This document shows positions 50,348-58,759 of a stretch of 64,000 bases of DNA, piece by piece (within the stretch, counting starts at the first letter, position 1; each line of letters opens with the position of its first letter). The notes beneath the pieces are model-generated. The model saw nothing but the letters and a program-made list of their open reading frames with translations. It searched no databases and was not told where the DNA came from. Position numbers and translations under genes: made by a program. The DNA comes from JAJEAD01 sp965221555 (GTDB lineage Bacteria > Pseudomonadota > Gammaproteobacteria > HK1), in assembly GCA_965221555.1 (NCBI GenBank), contig OZ244895.1, positions 1,116,001 to 1,180,000 on the forward strand, in the 5' to 3' direction.

Positions 50348-52681
50348 ATGGGCGCTCTTCTGGAGCATCTGCTCTTCCGCCACCGCGGTCTCGTGATCGG
50401 GGTGTTCGCGCTCGCCACTCTCGCGATGGCGTGGCTCGCCACCGGGCTGCGGGTCGATGCCGGTTTCACCAAGCTGGTGCCGCTCCAGCACGAGTACATG
50501 CAGACCTTCCTCGAGTATCGGGACGAGTTCGGCGGTGCGGACCGGGTGATCATCGCAGTGATGGCGCGCGACGGAGACATGTTCACCCCGGAGTTCTTCT
50601 CGGTGCTGCGCAAGGTCACCGACGCCACCTTCTTCCTGCCCGGCGTGGACCGGACCCAGGTCTTCTCTATTCTCACTCCGAACGTGCGCTTCATCGAGGT
50701 GGTGGAAGACGGCGTGGCCGCCGGCAACGTACTGCCGGAGGACTTCGAGCCGAACGAATCCGGCCTCGCCCGGGTGCGCGAGAACGCCATCAAGGCCGGA
50801 GTCGTAGGGCGCCTGGTGGCGAACGATTTCAGCGGTGCGATCGTGAGCGCCAAGCTGCAGGAGTTTCATCCGAACAACGGCGAGCGCCTCGACTACCTCG
50901 AGGTCGCGCAAGAGCTCGAGCGGATCCGTCGGGAGGCGGAGGAGGACTCGGGCGTGGACGTGTACGTCGACGTGCACGTCATCGGGTTCGCCAAGGTGGT
51001 GGGGGACATCACCGCGGGGGCGGTCCGGGTCATGGCCTTCTTCGGCATCGCTTTCCTCGTCACCGCTGCCTTCGTGTATGCCTACACGCGCTCCATTCGT
51101 CTCTCCCTGCCGCCGCTCGCGTGCTCCCTCGTCGCGGTGGTCTGGCAGCTCGGCGGCCTCACCGCGCTGGGCTTCGGAGTCGATCCGATGTCGATTCTGG
51201 TGCCTTTCCTGGTGTTCGCGATCGGGGTCAGCCACGGAGTGCAGATGGTGAGCTCGGTGCGGGCGGAGGTGGCGGGAGGCGCCAGTGGCCTCGATGCGGC
51301 AAGGGCCAGCTTCCGCCGCCTCCTGCTGCCGGGCACGGTGGCCCTGGTGTCCGATTCGGTGGGTTTCATCACCATCTCGTTCATCGAGGTGCAGGTCATT
51401 CAGGAGATCGCGGTCACCGCGAGCCTCGGGGTCGCCGCGATCATTCTCACCAACCTGGCGCTGCTGCCGGTGCTCCTTTCCTGGTTCGACGCGGACGAGG
51501 CGCAGCGGAGCGCGATGCGTGCTCGCGACGCCGCCCTGCGGCCGGTGTGGTCGCGGATTGCGCGGGTGGCGCACCGGGGGCCGGCCGCGGTAACGATCGG
51601 CGTGGCGTTCGTGCTGCTGGTGGTGGGGGTGCGATACGCGCCCGAGGTCCGGGTAGGGGACGAACACCGCGGCGTGCCGGAGCTGCGTGCGGACTCGGTG
51701 TACAACAGCGACTCCGCGGTCATCACCGACAACTTCCAGATCGGCGTGGACGTGCTCACGGTCATCGCGGAGACCATTGCGGAAGGCTGCATCGACTACG
51801 AGGTGATGCGAACCCTCGACGAGTTCGAATGGCGCATGCGCAACGTGGAGGGCGTGCAGTCCGTTCTCGGACTCGCCGGCGTCGCCCGCAACATCAACGC
51901 GAGCTGGAACGAAGGGAGCCTCAAGTGGCGAACCCTGCCGCGCAACCAATACACGCTGGTGCAGGCGGTGTCCCCGGTGCCGACGAGCAGCGGACTGCTC
52001 AACCTCGACTGCAGCGTGATGCCGGTGTCGATCTACACCGTCGACCACAAGGCGGAGACGATCGAGCGCATCGTCAGCGCCGTCAAGGAGTTCAGTGCTT
52101 CGAATGACAACGAGCGCATCACATTCCGGCTCGCCTCGGGCAACGTCGGGGTGATGGCCGCGACCAACGAGGAGGTGGAGGCATCGCAGTTTCCCATCAT
52201 CGGCTACGTCTACGCGGCGGTCATCGTGCTGTGCCTTGTCTCTTTCCGCTCACCGGCGGCGGCGGTGTGCATCATCGTACCGCTGGCGGTGGTGTCCCTC
52301 CTCGCCTATGCACTGATGGCGCTGCTGCAGATCGGGCTCAAGGTGTCCACCCTGCCGGTAGTCGCGCTCGGGGTCGGAATCGGGGTGGACTACGGGATCT
52401 ACATCTACGGGCGGCTGCGTACCTACCTGGAGCAGGGCCTCGACTTCGCCGCGGCCTACGAACGCACGCTCGCCACCACCGGGGCGGGGGTGCTGCTCAC
52501 CGGACTGACCCTGGCCGCGGGGGTCGCGACCTGGATCGTCGCACCGCTCAAGTTCCAGGCCGACATGGGCACGGTGCTCACCTTCATGTTCCTCGTCAAC
52601 ATGGCCGGCGCGATCTTCCTTCTGCCCGCGCTCGGCGCGTGGCTGGTGAGGCCAGCGAAGGTGGGCAAACGCGCTTCCTGA
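50348..52681 (+). CDS. RND/MMPL-family transporter
   Basis: 777-residue RND-superfamily (MMPL/HpnN-like) permease. First helix VIGVFALATLAMAWLATGL, a periplasmic domain, then a cluster of helices (VMAFFGIAFLVTAAFVYAY, LACSLVAVVWQLGGLTALGFGVDPMSI, VSLGVAAIILTNLALLPVLL), a second periplasmic domain and a second helical bundle (IIGYVYAAVIVLCLVSFRS, LPVVALGVGIGVDYGIYIYGRL with the helix-10 Asp). Such transporters move hydrophobic lipids or hopanoids. Last gene of the operon with DUF1302, DUF1329 and YCF48 proteins, so the four likely form one trans-envelope export or import path. Confidence 0.92.
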   Translation: MGALLEHLLFRHRGLVIGVFALATLAMAWLATGLRVDAGFTKLVPLQHEYMQTFLEYRDEFGGADRVIIAVMARDGDMFTPEFFSVLRKVTDATFFLPGVDRTQVFSILTPNVRFIEVVEDGVAAGNVLPEDFEPNESGLARVRENAIKAGVVGRLVANDFSGAIVSAKLQEFHPNNGERLDYLEVAQELERIRREAEEDSGVDVYVDVHVIGFAKVVGDITAGAVRVMAFFGIAFLVTAAFVYAYTRSIRLSLPPLACSLVAVVWQLGGLTALGFGVDPMSILVPFLVFAIGVSHGVQMVSSVRAEVAGGASGLDAARASFRRLLLPGTVALVSDSVGFITISFIEVQVIQEIAVTASLGVAAIILTNLALLPVLLSWFDADEAQRSAMRARDAALRPVWSRIARVAHRGPAAVTIGVAFVLLVVGVRYAPEVRVGDEHRGVPELRADSVYNSDSAVITDNFQIGVDVLTVIAETIAEGCIDYEVMRTLDEFEWRMRNVEGVQSVLGLAGVARNINASWNEGSLKWRTLPRNQYTLVQAVSPVPTSSGLLNLDCSVMPVSIYTVDHKAETIERIVSAVKEFSASNDNERITFRLASGNVGVMAATNEEVEASQFPIIGYVYAAVIVLCLVSFRSPAAAVCIIVPLAVVSLLAYALMALLQIGLKVSTLPVVALGVGIGVDYGIYIYGRLRTYLEQGLDFAAAYERTLATTGAGVLLTGLTLAAGVATWIVAPLKFQADMGTVLTFMFLVNMAGAIFLLPALGAWLVRPAKVGKRAS

Positions 52682-52854
52682 CGCCGCGGATAAGCCGGGC
52701 GCACTTCATCGATCCCGGGCTGCGTGCGCGCAAGCGCCGGCACGGGTTGCTCGGACGCGAGGAGCAGTACCGTCCAGGCGTGCCTGGACGCCCGCAGCTA
52801 TCGTGAATCGTTGAAATGCCGCGGGTTGAGGGACGGTTTCGCAGGCGTGCCACG

Positions 52855-53799
52855 TCAGCGGGCGCGCTCCAGGGCGGCGGCGAGGGTGGCGGTGTCGGCG
52901 CGACCCTCGCCCGGTGCGGATCCCCGTTTTGACAGGTAGCGATAGAGGTCTTCGCGGACTTCGTCGATATCGCGACTCAAGCCTTCGATCTCGGCTTGCA
53001 CTTTCGCAAGCTCCAGGCGGCTCCGGCTGGCGCGGCCGAGCGCGCGGATCCAGCTCTCGGTCTCCCGGTCGAGTTTCGTGCCGTCGAGTCCGGCGCGGCC
53101 GAGCAGCGCTTCCGTCGCCCCGTGCTCCGAAACCAGCATCGCTTCGATGCCGCGGGGATCGTCCCCGGGAGCATCCGGTCCGCGGGCTGCCCGGGCTTCG
53201 ATGCGCTCTTCCAGCTCTTCGAGCTTTTCCCGCACCGCGTCCTCTTCCCATTCCTTTGGCGCCTTCAGGCGCGTCTCCAGGTACTTGCGCTTCGCCCCCA
53301 TCCTTCGCCAGGCGTGGTCCTGACCGGACCAGGAGAGAAAGGACGAGGCGCCGGCAATGGGAAGGAGCAGCACCAGGAACACGATGTGCACCGACAGCGC
53401 GGCGATGACCGCGATCAGGCTCACCGCGTAGAGCACATGTTTCACCTTCGCGCCGGAATGCGCGCCGGATTCTTGTTGTGGCGCCTCCAGCCACAAGCGC
53501 AGGGCGTCGCGTCCCACCGCGAGACGGTCGCGCTCCTGCCGCGTCCCGTCGCGGGCGCAGGCGAGCCGCTCTTCCAGGTTTTTGCGCCGGTCGAGCGCCG
53601 CCTCGATCTCGACCGCGAGTCCGGCATCGACGGGGGGGCGGTTGCCGGCGCCGCGGCGCATCGCGACATCGCCGGCGATGCACTCGATTTCGAGCTCGTT
53701 GCGGCGGGCGCGCAAGGAGGAAAGCGCCTGCTCCCAGCGTCGCAGCTCGTCGAGGCGTTCGCGCTGTTCGGCCGCAGTGGGTTCGTCCGCGGTCTTCAT
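52855..53799 (-). CDS. Coiled-coil membrane protein of unknown function
   Basis: 314 residues. An N-terminal charged coiled coil (about 1-105, e.g. EQRERLDELRRWEQALSSLR), two membrane helices (VLYAVSLIAVIAALSVHIVFL and VLLLPIAGASSFLSW), then a second long Glu/Arg-rich coiled coil to the C terminus. No enzymatic motif. Its ATG overlaps the stop of the YcaQ-like glycosylase gene in ATGA, so it is translationally coupled to a DNA-repair enzyme. I do not recognise the family. Confidence 0.8.
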   Translation of the reverse strand: MKTADEPTAAEQRERLDELRRWEQALSSLRARRNELEIECIAGDVAMRRGAGNRPPVDAGLAVEIEAALDRRKNLEERLACARDGTRQERDRLAVGRDALRLWLEAPQQESGAHSGAKVKHVLYAVSLIAVIAALSVHIVFLVLLLPIAGASSFLSWSGQDHAWRRMGAKRKYLETRLKAPKEWEEDAVREKLEELEERIEARAARGPDAPGDDPRGIEAMLVSEHGATEALLGRAGLDGTKLDRETESWIRALGRASRSRLELAKVQAEIEGLSRDIDEVREDLYRYLSKRGSAPGEGRADTATLAAALERAR

Positions 53800-55034
53800 G
53801 CTCCGCGTCCGCCCGCGGCGGGTCGGGGCGCGCCATCCAGGCGCAGTGCAACCGAGGCCGCGAAGCGTTCGAGCGCGCCGCGCAGCGCGTGGCGGTCGCG
53901 GGCGGGCGGCTTCGCGCTCTCGAAGTGGGACGAGAGCACTTCAAGCCGGCCCTCGGCCCGTTGCGCTTTCAGGTCCACACGACCGATGAGGCGATCACCC
54001 GCGAGCAACGGCAGGCAGTAGTAGCCATAGCGGCGTTGGCTCGCCGGCTTGTAGATCTCGATTCGCTGCTCGAAATCGAACAGGGTCTGTACCCGGGCGC
54101 GGGCCCAGAGCACAGGGTCGAAGGGGGAGAGCAGCACTCCCCGGTCGCGTCGCGGTCGCAGGCGCTCGAGTTCGGGCAGGCGCTCGAGGTCTTCGCTTCG
54201 AATCCAGCCGGGGACGCTGCGCCGCTCGGTGCGCAGCGCGCACGGGAGGATGTGTCCTCCCTCGCGCAGGCGGCGCAGCGAGGCGTCGATCCGATCCCGG
54301 CATTTCACCAGACGCCAGGTCGCCGCGAGGGTTCCGGTGCTGGCCCAGCCGTGGCCGGCGAGGGCGCGCAGCAGCAGCGTGTCGAAGGCGGCCGCGGTGC
54401 CGACGCGCCGGGAACGGACCTCGTCGGGGATGACCCTCTCGACGAGGTCGAAGCTGCGCTGGAAGCTCCGCCGCTCCCGGACCGCAAGGCGTCCGGCGGT
54501 CCACAGCGCTTCCGCGACGCGGCGAGCGAGCTTGAGGTTCCACCATCCGCTCCCGCTCTTGCCTTCGAGGTCCAGGGAGCGCAGCGGCCCTTCGTTCTCG
54601 ATGCGCCGCAGAATCGAACGCGCCGTCTCGGGATGCTCGCGCAGCACGTCGCCCCACCAGGGATGTACCTGGTACTCGCGGCGGCGCCACTCCAGGCAGG
54701 GATAGAGCGAGAGAGGCAGCCAGCAGGCCTCGTGGCCCCAGTACTCGAAGAGCGGCGCGCCGGGTGTGAGCAGGGTCTCGCCCAGAGACGCATCGAGGCC
54801 GTCGAGCCGGGAAGCGAGCACGATGGAGTGGGTGCGCGCTCCGCTTACCGCGACGGTGTCGAGTTGCAGGTAGCCGAAGTGCTCGATGATGCGGTGACAA
54901 CGCTCCCGCGTTCGGGCAAGGCGAGCACCGGCGCGGTCGTGGAGTCCGAGGAGGCGGGGCGCGAGAAGCCCGGCGCATGCGAGGGCGAGCCGGCGCGCCT
55001 GCGCGATGCCGATGGACTCCGCCGGCGAGGTCAT
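53796..55034 (-). CDS. YcaQ/AlkX-family DNA glycosylase (HTH_42, winged-helix)
   Basis: 412-residue protein of the HTH_42 superfamily that includes E. coli YcaQ (AlkX) and AlkZ, which excise alkylated bases and unhook interstrand crosslinks. The catalytic Q-x-D is read as YLQLDTVAV (Gln57-Asp59 with the chosen start), with IVLASRLDGL following. YWGHEACWLPLSLYP (WGH motif) and RRYGYYCLPLLAGDRLIGRVDLKAQR are the other family signatures. ATG 55034 has AGGAG five bases upstream; the frame is open 44 codons further without similarity. It overlaps a coiled-coil membrane gene downstream and is divergent from the HisC-like aminotransferase. Confidence 0.92.
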   Translation of the reverse strand: MTSPAESIGIAQARRLALACAGLLAPRLLGLHDRAGARLARTRERCHRIIEHFGYLQLDTVAVSGARTHSIVLASRLDGLDASLGETLLTPGAPLFEYWGHEACWLPLSLYPCLEWRRREYQVHPWWGDVLREHPETARSILRRIENEGPLRSLDLEGKSGSGWWNLKLARRVAEALWTAGRLAVRERRSFQRSFDLVERVIPDEVRSRRVGTAAAFDTLLLRALAGHGWASTGTLAATWRLVKCRDRIDASLRRLREGGHILPCALRTERRSVPGWIRSEDLERLPELERLRPRRDRGVLLSPFDPVLWARARVQTLFDFEQRIEIYKPASQRRYGYYCLPLLAGDRLIGRVDLKAQRAEGRLEVLSSHFESAKPPARDRHALRGALERFAASVALRLDGAPRPAAGGRGA

Positions 55035-55215
55035 TCCCACTCCTGTTGTCGTCGCGCCCTCATTCTCATTCATCCGCGACGGGCGGGGCAATTTCCCACC
55101 CCTGGAAGCGCGCCGGGCGGCGGTCGCGGAGCACCGAATTCGCACGCCGGTCCGGTCCGCCCGCACCTGGCGCCGGGCTACAATGCGCCGGCCTCAGTTT
55201 CCGGATGGCGGGGTC

Positions 55216-56322
55216 ATGCCGTATCGGGTTCCCTTCACCCCCATCGTGGCCGGGTTGCCGGCGACGATACCCTTCGTGGGTCCGGAGGCGATCGAGCGTC
55301 GCCGCGGAGCCCTTTTCGGGGTGCGGGTGGGCGCCAACGAGAGTGCATTCGGCGTTTCGCCGCGTGCCGCGGAGGCGATGCGCGAGGCGCTCGCACAGGT
55401 GTCCTGGTACGGCGATCCGGAAGCCTTCGAACTGCGCGCGGAAATCGCGTCACGTCGCGGCGTGGGGATCGATAACGTCTGTGTGGCCGGCGGCATCGAC
55501 GAGTTGCTGGGACTGACGGTACGGATGCTGATCCAGCCCGGCATGCCGGTGGTGACCTCGCTCGGCGCCTATCCGACCTTCAACTACCAGGTCGCCGGTT
55601 TCGGCGGGGTGCTGCACGCGGTGCCCTACCGCGACGATCGCATCGATCTGGAGGCACTCGTGGATCGGGTGCGTACGACGCGCGCGCCGCTGGTCTATCT
55701 GGCGAACCCCGACAATCCGATGGGAACCTGGCACGAAGCGGGCGCGGTCGCGGAGTTCATCGCCGCTCTGCCCGAGGACTGCGTGCTGGTGCTCGACGAA
55801 GCCTACGGCCAGTTCGCCCCCGAGAGTGTGAAGCTCGACGAGGATGTCGACGACCCACGGGTGATCCGCATGCATACCTTCTCCAAGGCCTACGGGATGG
55901 CGGGGGCCCGGATCGGCTATGCGGTCGCGCATCGGCATACCGTGGAAGGCTTCAACAAGACCAGGAACCACTTCGCGGTGAACCGGGTCGCGCAGGCCGG
56001 TGCACTCGCGTCGCTGCGGGATCCGGACTTCGTGCGTTCGGTGGTGGCCAAGGTGAAGGAAGGGCGTGCGGACTACATGAGGCTCGCAAGCGACATGGGG
56101 CTGCACGCGCTCGAATCCGCGACCAACTTCGTCGCCATCGACGCGGGTGGAGACGGAGAGCGGGCGCGCCGTCTCCTGCGCCTGCTCGAAGAGCGCGGGG
56201 TGTTCGTGCGCATGCCCGGGGTGGCGCCGCTCGACCGCTGCATCCGGGTGACGGTGGGGACCGCGGAAGAACGGGAGCGCTTCGCGGAACGCTTCCGGGA
56301 TGCCTGGACGGCGCTCGACTGA
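55216..56322 (+). CDS. Class I/II aminotransferase, HisC-like
   Basis: PLP aminotransferase of 368 residues, fold type I, histidinol-phosphate-aminotransferase-like. Motifs: VRVGANESAFGVSPRA, LVYLANPDNPMGTW (Asn contacts the cofactor), VLDEAYGQFAPES (Asp-Tyr), Schiff-base Lys in RMHTFSKAYGMAGARIGY, and a C-terminal Arg in CIRVTVGT. The His-biosynthesis genes are absent nearby, so a role in aromatic or other amino-acid transamination is as likely. ATG 55216 with GGCGGGG upstream; the in-frame start at 55006 is rejected because it overlaps the divergent YcaQ gene. Confidence 0.9.
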   Translation: MPYRVPFTPIVAGLPATIPFVGPEAIERRRGALFGVRVGANESAFGVSPRAAEAMREALAQVSWYGDPEAFELRAEIASRRGVGIDNVCVAGGIDELLGLTVRMLIQPGMPVVTSLGAYPTFNYQVAGFGGVLHAVPYRDDRIDLEALVDRVRTTRAPLVYLANPDNPMGTWHEAGAVAEFIAALPEDCVLVLDEAYGQFAPESVKLDEDVDDPRVIRMHTFSKAYGMAGARIGYAVAHRHTVEGFNKTRNHFAVNRVAQAGALASLRDPDFVRSVVAKVKEGRADYMRLASDMGLHALESATNFVAIDAGGDGERARRLLRLLEERGVFVRMPGVAPLDRCIRVTVGTAEERERFAERFRDAWTALD

Positions 56323-56429
56323 CCGAAGGCCAGGCGCCGACGTGCACGCACTTTTGCCATTTCCGCGCGCCCGCGCGTCCGGTCGGGGATGGTCCTTGTC
56401 CGCCCGCTTCCACCCGCTTTCAATGCGAG

Positions 56430-56580
56430 GGCGCGCAGAGGTCGGTGGGGGCCGGGCGAGCGCGAGTCGGGGAGCGCGGGTGCCGGTGGGCATCGCGTCG
56501 CGCGCCCCATCTCGCGTTCGACGCCACTGTCCATACCCGCGGATACGCGTCCACCGTGGTGGATCGGCGACGCGGGCTGC
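56430..56580 (+). repeat. Family-2 dispersed repeat, copy h
   Basis: In the 270 bp between the aminotransferase and HyuA genes: GAGGGCGCGCAGAGGTCGGT, GCGCGAGTCGGGGAGCGCGG, CGTTCGACGCCACTGTCCAT and GCGTCCACCGTGGTGGATCG follow the order of the other copies, with the dyad arms partly conserved. Confidence 0.6.
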
Positions 56581-56592
56581 TCGGAGTTCGGG

Positions 56593-58707
56593 ATGCGAGT
56601 GAGCGCCGCCAGGTCGCCGCCGCGCCATCGCATGGGCGTCGACATCGGGGGAACCTTCACCGATGTGGCGGTATCCGTGGGCGACGGATATGTGAGCGCG
56701 AAGCTGCCGACCACCCCCGACGACCCGGTGCGGGGAGTGAGAGAGGCGATGCGCGTCGCGCTCGCGCGTGCCCGGCTCGACGCGGGCGAGGTCGGTGCCG
56801 TGATTCACGGGACCACCCTTGCCACCAACGCCATCATCGAAAAGAAAGGCGCGGTCGTGGCGCTGATCACCACCGAGGGGTTTCGGGACATTCTCGAGAT
56901 CGCCTACGAACGCCGCTACGACCAGTACGACATCTATCTCCACAAGCCGGATCTCCTGGTGCCAAGGGAGCGCTGCCTCACGGTGCCGGAACGCATCGAT
57001 GCGGACGGCGGGGTCTGGCGCGCCCTCGACGAGTCGGCGGTGGATGCGCTGATGGACAGCGTAGAGCGGCTCGGCGTCGAGAGCATTGCCATCGGCCTGC
57101 TACACAGCTACGCCAACCCCGTTCATGAGCAGCGATTGCGCGAGCTCATTGCCGAGCGACGTCCGGATCTGCCCGTCTCGCTGTCCTGCGAGGTGTGTCC
57201 GGAGATCCGCGAGTTCGACCGTCTCTGCACGACGGTGGTGAACGCGTACATCAAGCCGCTGATGGCCCGTTATCTCCAATCCCTCGCACGCGCGCTCGAA
57301 AGCGACGGGTTCCGCTGTCCGCTCCTGGTGATGACCTCGGGCGGCGGCATGACGACGGTGCAGACCGCACTCGACTTTCCGGTGCGGCTCGTCGAGTCCG
57401 GGCCGAGCGGGGGCGCCCTCCTCGCGCGGCGCATCGCGAAGGAGCTCGAACTCGAGTCGGTGGTCTCCTTCGACATGGGAGGCACCACCGCCAAACTCTG
57501 TCTCATCGATGACGCAGAGCCCCTGACCTCCCGGCATTTCGAGGTGGCGCGGGCCGCACGCTTTACCCGGGGGAGCGGCATCCCCTTGCGCATCCCGGTG
57601 ATCGAGATGATCGAGATCGGGGCGGGAGGTGGGTCGATCGCGAGCGTGGACGAGCTCGGGCGCATCGCGGTCGGACCGCAGAGCGCGGGCGCGGACCCCG
57701 GACCGGCCTGCTACGCCCGCGGGGGCGACCGCGCCACGGTCACGGATGCCGACAGCCTGCTCGGCTACCTGGATCCGGAGGCGTTTGCGGAGGGTCGCCT
57801 GCGCCTTGCGCCCGAGAGGGCCGAAGCCGCGATCGGGCGGGATGTGGGCCAGCCCCTCTCGCTGCCCGCGCCGGAGGCGGCGCATGCGATATCGCGGATG
57901 GTGGACGAGAACATGGCCAACGCGGCCCGCATCCACGCGGTGGAGCACGGCCGGGAGATCTCGGGACGCACTCTCATCGCCTTCGGGGGCAATGGTCCGC
58001 TTCACGCGACGCGGGTTGCCGCCCGGACCGGGATCGAACGTATCGTGGTACCGCGCGATCCCGGAGTGGGATCCGCGGTCGGATTCCTGAGCGCTCCGGT
58101 CTCCTACGAGATCGTGCGCAGCCGGTACACCGTGCTCGATACCTTCGATTTCGATGCCGTCAACCGGCTCTTCGAGGAGATGGAGCGCGAGTCGGTGGCG
58201 GTGGTGCGCGCCGGCGCGCCCGATGCGGAGATCGCAATCGAGCGGACCGCGTTCATGCGCTATCGAGGGCAGGGCCACGAGATCGAGGTGCCGGTGCCTT
58301 CGGGCCGGCTTGACGCGGTGACCGCGAAGCGCCTTCGCGCCGCATACGACGAACGCTACGTGTCGCTCTTCGGGCGGGTGGTGCCCGGCATGGTCGTAGA
58401 GATCATGAACTGGTCGGTACTGGCCTTCGCCCGGCAGGCGGAGCCGGAGCCGCTCCCCGCGACCTGCGCACAGGGGACGCCTCGCGCCGCCGGAGTGCGG
58501 AGGCTGCATCTGGACGAGGCGGTGGCGCCGCTCGACGCGCCCTGCTATCGGCGCGATGATCTGGCTCCGGGCGAACACATCCCCGGACCGGCCCTGATCG
58601 TCGAGGCCCAGACCACCACCTTCGTCGCGGCCGGATTCGAAGCCGTCATCGACGGGGGGCGGAACATCGTGGTGACTCGCGTCTCGATGGCCGGAAGCGT
58701 CCGATGA
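56593..58707 (+). CDS. HyuA-type hydantoinase/oxoprolinase, A subunit
   Basis: 704-residue ATP-dependent hydantoinase or acetone/acetophenone-carboxylase-type alpha subunit. The ASKHA nucleotide fold is evident: GVDIGGTFTDVAVS (phosphate 1), VIHGTTLATNAIIEK, and the second phosphate motif VVSFDMGGTTAKLCLID, with VESGPSGG and EIGAGGGSIASVDELG. In relatives the A subunit activates the substrate with ATP. ATG 56593 has GGAG about 8 bases upstream; the next ATG at 56632 would remove 13 residues. Followed after about 50 bp by HyuB. No racemase or carbamoylase gene nearby, so a cyclic imide other than hydantoin is possible. Confidence 0.93.
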   Translation: MRVSAARSPPRHRMGVDIGGTFTDVAVSVGDGYVSAKLPTTPDDPVRGVREAMRVALARARLDAGEVGAVIHGTTLATNAIIEKKGAVVALITTEGFRDILEIAYERRYDQYDIYLHKPDLLVPRERCLTVPERIDADGGVWRALDESAVDALMDSVERLGVESIAIGLLHSYANPVHEQRLRELIAERRPDLPVSLSCEVCPEIREFDRLCTTVVNAYIKPLMARYLQSLARALESDGFRCPLLVMTSGGGMTTVQTALDFPVRLVESGPSGGALLARRIAKELELESVVSFDMGGTTAKLCLIDDAEPLTSRHFEVARAARFTRGSGIPLRIPVIEMIEIGAGGGSIASVDELGRIAVGPQSAGADPGPACYARGGDRATVTDADSLLGYLDPEAFAEGRLRLAPERAEAAIGRDVGQPLSLPAPEAAHAISRMVDENMANAARIHAVEHGREISGRTLIAFGGNGPLHATRVAARTGIERIVVPRDPGVGSAVGFLSAPVSYEIVRSRYTVLDTFDFDAVNRLFEEMERESVAVVRAGAPDAEIAIERTAFMRYRGQGHEIEVPVPSGRLDAVTAKRLRAAYDERYVSLFGRVVPGMVVEIMNWSVLAFARQAEPEPLPATCAQGTPRAAGVRRLHLDEAVAPLDAPCYRRDDLAPGEHIPGPALIVEAQTTTFVAAGFEAVIDGGRNIVVTRVSMAGSVR

Positions 58708-58759
58708 CCGGGCCGAGCGGCAAGACGCGGTGGAGTCTCATACCGGGGAGGAAGCGATC

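Noticed and set aside
52690..52850. Possible tenth family-2 copy after the MMPL gene
   Set aside because: Only short matches (CGCCGGCACGGG, AGTACCGTCC) and a local CAGGCGTGCCTGG palindrome; too weak to call.
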